NCBI GenBank assembly: GCA_963728445.1
Contig: CAVSJO010000006.1
Span: 558,001 to 622,000 of the forward strand
Direction: 5' to 3'
DNA length: 64,000 nt
Source: CAVSJO01 sp963728445
GTDB lineage: Bacteria > Gemmatimonadota > Gemmatimonadetes > Longimicrobiales > RSA9
The notes below the pieces were generated by a model. It was not told the origin of the DNA, searched no databases, and saw only the letters and a list, made by a program, of their open reading frames with translations. Below, in pieces: positions 16,525-24,404 of the stretch. Within the stretch, counting starts at the first letter, position 1. Each line of letters begins with the position of its first letter. A program made the position numbers and the translations under genes.

Positions 16525-19500
16525 ATGTCGTACTCCGCCACGGCCCATCTCGGCGTATCGGCTCCCGCCCACCGCGCGTCGGGGTTCCGGCAATTCGGTC
16601 TCGTCTCGCTGATCACCGCGGCCTGCGCCGTCTCGGGGGCCGCGCCGACCCTCGCGCAGTCGCCGTCCGAATCGTCGGGCGCGGCTTCTTCGGGCGTCGG
16701 GGCGGCCTTTCCGTCAACGGCCACCGCGCAGCCGGAAGACACGGCGTACGACCGCCTGATTCGCGAGTACCTCCAGGACCCGCGCATCTCCACCGACCTG
16801 GTGGACCATATGCCTCTCGCGCCGGACGTGCCCTCGCCTCTCGAGTTCTTCGGTCGTATCCCGGGCACCCCGGGGGAGCTGACGTACGCGAAGGACATCG
16901 AGCGCTACTACCAGGCGCTGGCCAAGGCGTCCCCCCGGGCGAAGTTCTGGACGATCGGGAAGACGGAGGAGGGACGGGACCAGGTGCTCCTCGCCATCGG
17001 CAGCGAGGAGAACATCGCGAAGCTGGACCGCATCAAGGCGGAACTGGCGGAGCTGACGGATCCGCGGAAGACGTCGGAGGCCCGTGCGAAGGAGATCATC
17101 GCGAACGGCACGCCGATCTACTGGATCACGAGCGGCATCCACTCGCCGGAGACGGGTGGCCCCGAGATGCTGAACGAGCTGGCGTACCGGCTCGTCGTGG
17201 AGGAGTCACCCTTCGTGAAGCAGATCCGGGACGACGTGGTGGTCTTCATCACGCCCGTAGTCGAGGTCGACGGGCGTGAGAAGGAAGTCGACACGTACTA
17301 CTACGGGAAGAAGACGGGCAAGCCGCGGCCGCCGCTCATGTACTGGGGCAAGTACGTGCAGCACGACAACAACCGGGACGGGATGGGGCAGTTCCTCGAC
17401 CTGACGAAGAACGTGACGCGCACGTTCCTCGAGTGGCATCCGACGTTTCTGCACGACCTGCACGAGGCGCAGTCGTACCTGTACACGTCCACCGGCACCG
17501 GCCCCTATAACGACGCCCTCGATCCGATCCAGAGCAACGAGTGGTGGCTGCTGGCCGAGACCGAGGTGATGGAGATGGCCAAGCGCGGAGTTCCGGGCGT
17601 CTTCACGTACGGCTTCTACGACGGCTGGGTGCCCAACTACCTGTTCTGGATCGCCAACACGCACAACTCCTTCGGCCGCTTCTACGAGGTCCAGTCGTAT
17701 GGGCCCGACACGAGCACCGTGCGGCTGCCGTCGCAGACGACCAGCCGTGAGTGGTACCGGGCGAACCCGCCGCTGTCGTCCATCAAGTGGGGTCCGCGCA
17801 ACAACGTGAACATCCAGGAGTCGGCGCTGCTCATCGCGCTGAACAAGGTCGCGCAGGACCGGAAGCTGTACCTGGAGAACTACTGGCTCAAGAACGCGCG
17901 CTCGGTCGAGAGGGGGAAGACGGAGGCGCCGTACGCGTGGGTTGTGCCGGCGAACCAGCGCCGCCGCGTCGAGGCCGCGGACATGGTCAACGAGCTGCGT
18001 CGCCAGGGCGCCGAAGTGAACGTCGCGGACGCCGACGGCACGTTCGGCGGCGTGCCGGTCCACAAGGGCGACTACGTGCTCCGGGCGGACCAGCCGTACC
18101 GCACGCTCCTGGACATGTATCTGGGCATCCAGGACTACTCGCCCGCGAACCCGCTCCCGTACGACGACACGGGATGGACGATGTGGCTGATGCGCGACGT
18201 CGCCCTCAGCCCCGTCGACGACAAGGCGATCCTCTCGCAGCCGATGACGCCGCTGAAGGAGCCGGCGACGGTGGCCGGGACGATCACCGGCTCGGGGCCG
18301 GTCCTCGTCGTCGACAACACGACGGACAACACACTGGTCACGTTCCGGTTCCGCAACGCGAAGACGCGCATGCTGGCGGCGGAGCAGGCGTTCGACGCGG
18401 CTGGCCACCACTTCCGCGCCGGCGCGTTCGTCATCCCGGCGGCGGACCGGAAGGCACTCGAGCCGTCCATCCGCGAGCTGGGCCTGTCGGCGTGGGCCCT
18501 GGCGGATGCACCGTCGGTCCCGACGCACTCCCTCGACGTGCCGCGCATCGGCTACGTGCACACGTGGAACCGCACGCAGGACGAGGGGTGGGTCCGCGCC
18601 GCCCTGGACCACTACGGCGTGCCGTACGACTACTTCGGTGCGCCGGAGCTGCGGAAGGGCAACCTGCGCAGGAAGTACGACGTCATCGTCTTTCCCCACG
18701 TCGGCGGCTCGGCGCAGTCCATCGTCAACGGCGTCCCCAAGACGGGCAAGGAGCCGATCCCGTACCGGAAGACGGACCTCACGCCGAACCTGGGCACACC
18801 GGACGCGACCGACGACATCCGCGGCGGCATGGGTCTGGAGGGCCTGGCGGAGCTCGCCCGCTTCGTCCAGGAAGGCGGCACGCTCATCACCGAGGGGTCG
18901 ACGGCGGCGCTCTTCCCGGACTATGGGATCACCAGCGCCGTCTCGGTCGAACACCCCGACAAGCTGTTCGCGCCGGGCTCGATCCTGCGCGGCGTCTTCG
19001 CCGACCGCACCAGCCCCATCGCCTACGGCTACGGCGACGGCGACCTGCCCGTCTACTTCAACCAGGACCCCGTCCTCAACGTCGGCGGCTTCGGCGGCTT
19101 CCGTGGCTTCGGCGGCGGGCCGGACATCCCCGGCGTCGGCACGAACGTGACGCCCAACGCGGGCGAGCACCAGCACCTGTCCACGTGGAAAGGCGACGCC
19201 GGGGCGGACAGCGCCGGCGCCTCGACCCAGGCCCGGGACGCCGCAGCCATCCGCGCCATGCTGCGTCGCTACGGCCTCATCGGGGACCAGGCGCAGCCGC
19301 GCGTTGTCCTGCGCTTCCCGAAGGCAGCCGACGACATGCTGCTGTCCGGTACTCTCGTCGGCGGCGAGAACCTCGAGAACCGCGTCCTCGCCGCGGACGT
19401 CCCCATGGGCGGCGGCCACGTCGTCATGTTCGCGCTGCGCCCGTTATGGCGCTGGCAGACGCAGGGCACGTTCTTCCTGGCCTTCAACGCGATCCTGAAC

Positions 19501-19539
19501 TGGAATGATCTCTCGGCGGGGGAGAGCGCGGGGCGGTAA
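16525..19539 (+). CDS. secreted M14-family zinc carboxypeptidase-like protein
   Basis: 1004-aa exported peptidase. A signal peptide ends near residue 45 (GAAPTLAQS). The M14 domain follows: HSPE (His206, Glu209) is the HxxE zinc motif, and His310/His313 in FLHDLHEAQ can supply the third ligand. HDNNRDG is conserved in the second M14 protein of this window (51450-54188). The C-terminal half (from about residue 600) resembles a glutamine-amidotransferase-like domain. GGAGG precedes ATG 16525. It probably degrades peptides in the periplasm or outside the cell. Its 3' end runs straight into the hairpin array. Confidence 0.9.
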   Translation: MSYSATAHLGVSAPAHRASGFRQFGLVSLITAACAVSGAAPTLAQSPSESSGAASSGVGAAFPSTATAQPEDTAYDRLIREYLQDPRISTDLVDHMPLAPDVPSPLEFFGRIPGTPGELTYAKDIERYYQALAKASPRAKFWTIGKTEEGRDQVLLAIGSEENIAKLDRIKAELAELTDPRKTSEARAKEIIANGTPIYWITSGIHSPETGGPEMLNELAYRLVVEESPFVKQIRDDVVVFITPVVEVDGREKEVDTYYYGKKTGKPRPPLMYWGKYVQHDNNRDGMGQFLDLTKNVTRTFLEWHPTFLHDLHEAQSYLYTSTGTGPYNDALDPIQSNEWWLLAETEVMEMAKRGVPGVFTYGFYDGWVPNYLFWIANTHNSFGRFYEVQSYGPDTSTVRLPSQTTSREWYRANPPLSSIKWGPRNNVNIQESALLIALNKVAQDRKLYLENYWLKNARSVERGKTEAPYAWVVPANQRRRVEAADMVNELRRQGAEVNVADADGTFGGVPVHKGDYVLRADQPYRTLLDMYLGIQDYSPANPLPYDDTGWTMWLMRDVALSPVDDKAILSQPMTPLKEPATVAGTITGSGPVLVVDNTTDNTLVTFRFRNAKTRMLAAEQAFDAAGHHFRAGAFVIPAADRKALEPSIRELGLSAWALADAPSVPTHSLDVPRIGYVHTWNRTQDEGWVRAALDHYGVPYDYFGAPELRKGNLRRKYDVIVFPHVGGSAQSIVNGVPKTGKEPIPYRKTDLTPNLGTPDATDDIRGGMGLEGLAELARFVQEGGTLITEGSTAALFPDYGITSAVSVEHPDKLFAPGSILRGVFADRTSPIAYGYGDGDLPVYFNQDPVLNVGGFGGFRGFGGGPDIPGVGTNVTPNAGEHQHLSTWKGDAGADSAGASTQARDAAAIRAMLRRYGLIGDQAQPRVVLRFPKAADDMLLSGTLVGGENLENRVLAADVPMGGGHVVMFALRPLWRWQTQGTFFLAFNAILNWNDLSAGESAGR

Positions 19540-19540
19540 G

Positions 19541-19889
19541 GGAGGCGCGCTGGGGCGCGCAGGGGGTCGCGGCGCGTTGCGCCGCTCCGAGGGGGTCGGC
19601 GCCTGCGGCGCCTCCGAGGGGGTCGCTCGGCTTCGCCTCGCTCCGAGGGGGTTGTCGCGCTGCGCGCGACGCCGAGGAGGTCGGGCCTGCGGCCCTCCGA
19701 GATGGCAGCTGCGCCAGCCGGTAGCGCCGGCAGCCGTCGCCCGCCTCCGCCCCTCGAAGGCGCCGCAGGCGCCGACCCCCTCGGCGCGAAGCGCCCCCCT
19801 CGGAGGGGGCGCAGCCCCCGACCCCCTCGGAGCGAAGCGACCCCCTCGAAGGGGGCGCAGCCCCCGACCCCCTGCGCGCGCCAGCGCGC
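19541..19889. repeat. hairpin-linker repeat array filling a convergent intergenic gap
   Basis: About twelve short inverted repeats lie between two convergent stop codons. In the left half (19545-19695), stems such as GCGGCGC/GCGCCGC, GGCGCC/GGCGCC, GTCGCGC/GCGCGAC and GGGCC/GGCCC have three-base loops (GTT, TGC, TTC) and are joined by TCCGAGGGGGTC. In the right half (19759-19889) the linker and loops are reverse-complemented (GACCCCCTCGGA; loops GCA, GAA), with stems GGCGCC, GGCGC, GGGGGC (twice) and GCGCGC. The first hairpin after each stop codon is a GCGCGC stem followed by AGGGGGTC when read from its own gene. The centre (19703-19752) is less regular. There are no T runs, so these are not ordinary terminators. 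Confidence 0.9.
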
Positions 19890-20657
19890 CTACAACCTTG
19901 CCAGCATCACCAGGCCCATCGCCACCCCGACCGCTACCACCACCCACCGCGCCCGCCCCGCGTCCACCCGCTGGATCGCGCGGCCGGCTACCCAGCCGCC
20001 GGACATGCTGCCGATGGCCATCAGGCCGGCGTACCCCCAGACGGGGCGGCCCAGGGCGATGAAGTAGATGACGGCCACGGCCTTCGCCGTCGTCGCGTAC
20101 AGGTTCTTCAGGCCGTTGGAGCGGTGCAGGGAGGGGGAGCCGAGCTGGTTGAAGGCGATGATGAGCAGGATGCCCTGGCCGGCGCCGAAGTAGCCTCCGT
20201 ACGTGGCGATCACGAGAATCGTCAGCGTCGCCGACGTCGCCCACGGGATCGTGACGACGCCGCGTCCGCGTGGCTCGAGGCGCTTCGAGACGACGGGCTC
20301 CAGGGCGACGGCGGCTGCCGCGGCGAGGACGAGGAATGGCGCGGCCGACTCGAACCAGGACGGCGGCATGCGGATGAGCAGCCACGCACCGATTCCCCCG
20401 CCGATGGCCGCCACGATCAGCAGCGAGTACCACCGCTGCCGGGCGTCCATGAGCTCCTGCCGATAGCTCAGCGACGCCGCGACGCTGCCGGGCCAGAGGC
20501 CCAGGGCGTTCGTCGCGTTCGCGGTGACCGCCGGCAGCCCGAGCCAGAGCAGGACCGGGAAGGACAGCGCCGTGCCGCCGCCTGCGACCGCGTTTGCCGA
20601 GCCGGCCAGCAGCCCCGCGCCCACGGCCGCCAGCGCGTGCCAGAGTGAGTCGGGCAT
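19890..20657 (-). CDS. TSUP-family (TauE/SafE) membrane transporter
   Basis: 255-aa integral membrane protein. The N-terminal LLAGSANAVAGGGTALSFPVLLWLGLP is the first TSUP repeat, with the Gly-rich AGGGT turn. ATYGGYFGAGQGILLIIAF in the second half is the second repeat signature (YGGYFGAGQG). About seven to eight hydrophobic segments are visible. The family exports or imports sulfite, sulfonates or related anions; the substrate here is unknown. I choose ATG 20657; upstream codons are in frame but unlike the family. Its stop codon abuts the last hairpin of the array. Confidence 0.9.
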   Translation of the reverse strand: MPDSLWHALAAVGAGLLAGSANAVAGGGTALSFPVLLWLGLPAVTANATNALGLWPGSVAASLSYRQELMDARQRWYSLLIVAAIGGGIGAWLLIRMPPSWFESAAPFLVLAAAAAVALEPVVSKRLEPRGRGVVTIPWATSATLTILVIATYGGYFGAGQGILLIIAFNQLGSPSLHRSNGLKNLYATTAKAVAVIYFIALGRPVWGYAGLMAIGSMSGGWVAGRAIQRVDAGRARWVVVAVGVAMGLVMLARL

Positions 20658-20745
20658 CCGCCACGGTGCCACCCGTCGCCCGCGAGAGCAAGCCGCGCCG
20701 GGGTTTCCCTTGTCCAGCACGCTCGCCCGCCACTACTCTGTCTTC

Positions 20746-21441
20746 ATGCTCCTCGGACACTACGGCGTCGCCCTCGCGGCCAAGCGGTCGAGCCGGCGCA
20801 CGTCCCTCGGCGCCCTCTTCTTCGCGGCCCAGTGGCTGGACGAGCTCTGGCCCGTCCTGCTGCTCGTGGGCGTCGAGCACGTGCGCATCGCGCCGGGACT
20901 CATGGCCGCCAGCGGCCTCGACTTCACGGACTACCCCTACTCCCACAGCCTGCTCATGGCCGGCGTGTGGGCGCTCGTGATCGGCGGCGGGTGGTACGCC
21001 CTGCGACGGAGCCGACGCGCGGCCGTCGTCATGGGCGCGCTCGTGCTCAGCCACTGGTTCCTCGACCTGCCGGTGCACCGGCCCGACCTGCCGCTGTGGC
21101 CGGGCTCGTCGACGTACGTCGGACTGGGCCTGTGGAACTCCCTCGCGGCCACGCTGGTGCTCGAGCTCGGGATCTTCTTCGGCGGGTTGCTGATCTACGC
21201 GCGGGCGACGTCGCCCCGGGACCGCATCGGCCGCTACGGACTGTGGGCGATGGTCGTCACGATGGTCGCGATGCTCCTCGGCGGAACGTTCGGCCCCCCG
21301 CCGCCCGACGCCGCGACCCTCGCCTGGAGCAGCCTCTTCCTGTGGGCCTACATCCCGTGGGCCTGGTGGGTCGACCGCCACAGGGACGTCGTCGAGCCGG
21401 AGCCGGAGCCCGAGGCGCCCGCGGTGAGGGCCGCGGCCTGA
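20746..21441 (+). CDS. multi-spanning membrane protein, metal-dependent-hydrolase-like
   Basis: 231-aa protein with about six predicted membrane segments. The opening MLLGHYGVALAAKR contains a His-Tyr-Gly motif, and YPYSHSLLMAGVW and VLSHWFLDLPVH supply further His/Asp residues within or beside membrane helices. This pattern resembles the YdjM/LexA-binding putative membrane metal hydrolases. The C-terminus is an acidic repeat (EPEPEPEAP). No ribosome-binding site is visible before ATG 20746, so it may be leaderless. It is divergent from the TSUP gene across 88 bp. Function unknown. Confidence 0.75.
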   Translation: MLLGHYGVALAAKRSSRRTSLGALFFAAQWLDELWPVLLLVGVEHVRIAPGLMAASGLDFTDYPYSHSLLMAGVWALVIGGGWYALRRSRRAAVVMGALVLSHWFLDLPVHRPDLPLWPGSSTYVGLGLWNSLAATLVLELGIFFGGLLIYARATSPRDRIGRYGLWAMVVTMVAMLLGGTFGPPPPDAATLAWSSLFLWAYIPWAWWVDRHRDVVEPEPEPEAPAVRAAA

Positions 21442-21511
21442 GGCGCCGGAAGTGAAGGCCACGGCGTGAGGCGCCGCGTGGCCTCGTCGTCCTGAAGGGC
21501 GACGTCGCCCA

Positions 21512-21871
21512 TCAGATCCGCTCCAGCTCCTCGACCGTCCGCTCGTTCCGCAGGTTGCCGGTGTTGAGCGTCGAGCGGGGCTCGACGAGGAGGACGTGCG
21601 CCTCTTCCGGGGCGACGGGACGGTGCTCGACGCCCCGGGGCACGATCAGCATCTGGCCGGGCTCGAGCCACACGTCCCGGTCGCGGAACTGCATGAGCAG
21701 ACGCCCCTCGACCACCAGGAACAGCTCGTCCTCGTGCTCGTGGTGGTGCCACACGAACTCCCCCCGCAGCTTCGCGAGCTTGACGTCCGTATCGTTGACG
21801 CTGCCGACCAGCCGCGGGGACCACGCCTCGTCGAAGAGGGACAGCTTCTGCTTCAGGTCGATGGGGTCCAT
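21512..21871 (-). CDS. cupin-domain protein
   Basis: 119-aa single cupin. GEFVWHHHEHEDELFLVVEG is motif 1, with the metal-binding His/His/Glu set, and PRGVEHRPVAPEEAHVLLVEP is motif 2, with the last His. The length and motif layout match small mannose-6-phosphate isomerase-like or quercetinase-like cupins of unknown substrate. AAGG lies upstream of ATG 21871. The next gene on this strand is 480 bp away, so it is probably transcribed alone. Confidence 0.88.
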   Translation of the reverse strand: MDPIDLKQKLSLFDEAWSPRLVGSVNDTDVKLAKLRGEFVWHHHEHEDELFLVVEGRLLMQFRDRDVWLEPGQMLIVPRGVEHRPVAPEEAHVLLVEPRSTLNTGNLRNERTVEELERI

Positions 21872-22350
21872 GTGGCATGCCTTCGTTGCAGGTGTGAGCA
21901 GGGCTGCGCGTCCCGTGGCCTGCGCCCGGGCGTCGCGCTCGGTTTTGGGGCGAACCTACCGTATCAGGACGCCCGGTCGAAACACGACGGGGCGGCGGTG
22001 GGCCGGTGATGCACGGCGCCGGTGAGCCGGTTATCGATGGCTCGTGTCGGACGAAAGTGGACACCGACCGGGTCCTTGCCAGGCCGGTGTGCAATATCTC
22101 CCGTTATCCGGACGAAAGTGGACATCGAGCTGGAGGCTGCCCCACGTCGGTGGCCGATTTCGTGCGAATTCCGGGACGAATCGGACAACGGGCGTCGGCG
22201 GACCCCTCCATTGGCCGATATCGTTCGCATCTGCCGGCGAGGGGGTCGACCCATTCGCGCGGACGCCCATGCCCGGTGCCGAGTGTGAGCACTGCCAAAA
22301 TGCTTACCGCCGCCAATCGACCGCCCGTCACCGGGCCGCCTCCGCGCCGA
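21872..22350. other. intergenic region, mostly degenerate repeats
   Basis: No convincing gene. Short overlapping frames on both strands reflect the repeats rather than conserved protein. From about 21900 to 21990 I see nothing; 22025-22265 is the repeat patch described separately; 22266-22350 is unremarkable. Confidence 0.6.
22025..22265. repeat. four degenerate tandem units of about 62 bp
   Basis: GGACGAAAGTGGACA occurs at 22049 and again at 22110 (61 bp apart), with a decayed version near 22173 and a remnant near 22236. Upstream of each copy is a related block: TGGCCGATTTCGTGCGAAT (22151) and TGGCCGATATCGTTCGCAT (22212) are the clearest pair, and GTGCAATATCTCCCG (22090) is a third. Unit lengths are 61, 63 and 62 bp. 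Multiple diverged end repeats of this kind are found at the termini of IS21-like elements, but no transposase is present, so that identity is only a guess. Confidence 0.65.
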
Positions 22351-22587
22351 TCATTCCACCTCGATCTCGTGCACCTCCACGTCCAGGTCGTCCAGCTTCC
22401 TCTGCATGAACGCCCGCGCGTCCTGAACTGCCTGATTGTAGACGTGGGGTCCGATGGTCGAGAGCAGGAAGTCCAGAAGCTGTTCCGCCCGAAAGGCGCT
22501 CAGCTCCTCGTCGAACTCCGTGAGCCAGAAGCCCCTGAGGTCGGAGAGGATGCGGGCACGTCGGTCAGCGTCCAGCTTCAGCGTCAC
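22351..22587 (-). CDS. DUF2164-family protein
   Basis: 78-aa protein. The pattern LRGFWLTEFDEELSAFRAEQLLDFLL, then IGPHVYNQAVQDARAFM, matches the short DUF2164 family, whose function is unknown. It starts at GTG 22587 with GGAG five bases upstream, 24 bp after the stop of a small membrane-protein gene on the same strand. The two are probably cotranscribed. The protein looks fully helical and cytoplasmic. Confidence 0.8.
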   Translation of the reverse strand: MTLKLDADRRARILSDLRGFWLTEFDEELSAFRAEQLLDFLLSTIGPHVYNQAVQDARAFMQRKLDDLDVEVHEIEVE

Positions 22588-22611
22588 GAGAGCTCCGTCG
22601 TCGCCAGCGAG

Positions 22612-23130
22612 TCAGTCGATGATCCGGCCCAGTGCGGGTGCCGTCGCCAACAGAAGTGCCAGTCCGAGAAGGAACGAATATGCATAGTCCGCCTTCGAGG
22701 TGGAGCGCTTGACGGCCGGCTCGAAGAAGAACCGAGGCGCGGCTCGGCGTCCGGGCAGGACGGTGAAGGCGATACTCGGCTCTCGCCCCGTGGCCCCGCG
22801 GAAGGCGATGCGGAGCACGTGGTGCATCGCAAGGAACAGGAGAGGCGGAGTGCCGGCGAGAACGACAGCCCAGCGTTCTTCGCCCGCCGGCGGCAGGAAT
22901 GCACGGACGACGAGCACGGGCGTCCCCTCGCACCAGACGCCGGTCGGCGTCGGCTGCTCAGCGGGCGGGTGGCCGCAGCCGAACGTCAGGACGAGCGTCG
23001 CCGCCGGGAGGAGCGACGTCGCGGCCGCACGTGACAGACGCGAGCCCGTTGAGTGAACGGTGGACCTTCCCTTCCCGGCGGCGAGGAGCGGCTTCCAGGC
23101 ATACGGATAATGTGCTACGGTCCACGCCAT
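22612..23130 (-). CDS. hypothetical membrane protein
   Basis: I do not recognise this protein. The frame encodes about 172 aa from ATG 23130 (an ATG at 23139 is equally possible; neither has a good ribosome-binding site). Three hydrophobic segments are visible: AAATSLLPAATLVLTFGC, WAVVLAGTPPLLFLAMHHVL and YSFLLGLALLLATAP, the last just before the C-terminus. The first ends in a Cys that could be a lipidation site, but the long preceding stretch argues against it. It lies 24 bp before DUF2164 and 34 bp after the methyltransferase stop, so it may share their transcript. Confidence 0.5.
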   Translation of the reverse strand: MAWTVAHYPYAWKPLLAAGKGRSTVHSTGSRLSRAAATSLLPAATLVLTFGCGHPPAEQPTPTGVWCEGTPVLVVRAFLPPAGEERWAVVLAGTPPLLFLAMHHVLRIAFRGATGREPSIAFTVLPGRRAAPRFFFEPAVKRSTSKADYAYSFLLGLALLLATAPALGRIID

Positions 23131-23164
23131 TTCCAGCATCGCGGGCCGCGGGTCTGGAGCCCGT

Positions 23165-23857
23165 TCAGCGTGCAGACCTGCCGTCGGGTGCGAGCGCCGC
23201 AAGCACGGCGAATCCGTCCCGACGCCACAGCACTTCGGTACGCAGCCCGGCGCCCCGCAGCCACGCCAACTCCCATTCCAGCGGGAAGTACGTATCCTCG
23301 GCGGCCCACGCGGCCAGATGCCCCTCGGCCTCCTCGCTGGAATACGAGCCCTCGAGGTGGGCAAGCCATGCCCCCCGCTGCCGGGCGGCGAGCGCCGGCT
23401 CGACCGCCGGGAAGCAGTCCGCAGTCACGAGCAGCCCGCCCGGTCGAAGCACGGCGCTGCATTCCTCATAGAAGGCCCGCTTCGCGTCCGGCGAGCGGAT
23501 GTGATGGAGGGAGATACAGGCGACGGCGACGTCGCAGGGCGGCAGCGTCGCGGTGAGGAAGTCGGCCTGCCGAAGGTCGACGTCCGGGAATTCCGACAGT
23601 CGGGCCGCCGCGGCCTCGAGCATCGCGGCGTCCGAGTCCAGTCCGATGACCGATGCGTCGGGCCGGGCGCGCAGACAGGCTGCCGAGAGAGCACCGGTTC
23701 CTATGCCGAGGTCGAGGATCGTCGGCGCGGACGACGGATGCAGATCGAGGGACGTCGCCACCTCCTCGACCATCGTCTCGTAGTGCGGCACGAAGGCGCG
23801 GATCCGCTCGTCGTAGTCGCCGGTGTCGATGCGGAGATGGGAGGCGACGTCGCTCAT
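23165..23857 (-). CDS. class I SAM-dependent methyltransferase
   Basis: 230-aa methyltransferase. TILDLGIGTGALSAACL is motif I (SAM binding), VIGLDSDAAMLEAA holds the acidic residue contacting the ribose, VAVACISLHHI is motif II and LRPGGLLVTAD motif III. The N-terminal RIRAFVPHYETMVEEV is typical of the CmoA-like / small-molecule branch. It is separated from the upstream VOC gene by 17 bp and probably cotranscribed with it. The substrate is unknown. Confidence 0.9.
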   Translation of the reverse strand: MSDVASHLRIDTGDYDERIRAFVPHYETMVEEVATSLDLHPSSAPTILDLGIGTGALSAACLRARPDASVIGLDSDAAMLEAAAARLSEFPDVDLRQADFLTATLPPCDVAVACISLHHIRSPDAKRAFYEECSAVLRPGGLLVTADCFPAVEPALAARQRGAWLAHLEGSYSSEEAEGHLAAWAAEDTYFPLEWELAWLRGAGLRTEVLWRRDGFAVLAALAPDGRSAR

Positions 23858-23874
23858 CGGCGCTCGCCCTTCGT

Positions 23875-24300
23875 TCAGGCTCGCGGCGAAGAGACCACGA
23901 TCCGGAATCCGTCGGGGTCCCGAATGCGGAAAACGCGGGCCCCCCAGGGCATGTCCGCGGGCTCCGAATCCAGCGTTCCGCCCGCCTCGCGGACGCGATT
24001 CGCGACTTCGTCGATGTCCTGGTCCGTCGTGAACTGGATGGAGAAGCCCTCGCCCTTCACCCGCTCCCAGCCCCGGCCCCCGTCGTCCTGGTTGAGGAGG
24101 ATCCGGACGTCCCCTGCGGAGAGAGCGGCCGCGGCGTAGCCACCCTCACGCTTGTACTCCTGCTCGACGGTGAAGCCCATCACGTCCCGGTACCAGGCGA
24201 GACTCGTCGGCAGGTCCCGCGCGGTGAGAGAAAGCTGGATCGCCCGGGCGCGAAAGGGGCCGGGCTGCGATTGCTGCTGCGACGGTGCGTTGGAGCTCAT
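23875..24300 (-). CDS. VOC-family (glyoxalase/bleomycin-resistance-like) protein
   Basis: 141-aa single VOC module. RAIQLSLTARDLPTSLAWYRDVMGFTV opens the fold, and MPWGARVFRIRDPDGFRIVVSS closes it with the usual DPDG turn. The first metal-ligand position is Gln (IQLS) rather than His, as in members that bind no metal or that act as resistance or antioxidant proteins. The start is ATG 24300 with AAGG upstream; the preceding 20 codons of glutamine-rich sequence are probably disordered. It is followed by the methyltransferase with a 17-bp gap. Confidence 0.85.
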   Translation of the reverse strand: MSSNAPSQQQSQPGPFRARAIQLSLTARDLPTSLAWYRDVMGFTVEQEYKREGGYAAAALSAGDVRILLNQDDGGRGWERVKGEGFSIQFTTDQDIDEVANRVREAGGTLDSEPADMPWGARVFRIRDPDGFRIVVSSPRA

Positions 24301-24404
24301 GGGCCTTGGGGTCAGGGGATCGGGGGTGGCCCGTACGGAGGGCCGCGGCCGGAACAAGAGTACGCCCGGCGGCCACCGCAGTCGAGGATCGCGATCCACA
24401 CGCT

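Noticed and set aside
17206..19419. Long - strand frame across the M14 gene
   Set aside because: Antisense shadow of a gene with zinc motifs and signal peptide.
19541..19889. CRISPR array
   Set aside because: Repeats are 12 bases and the spacers are palindromes, not unique protospacer-like sequence; polarity inverts in the middle and no cas genes are present.
22044..22409. Small protein genes in the 22 kb repeat patch
   Set aside because: Frames on both strands simply translate the degenerate DNA repeats and lack ribosome-binding sites.
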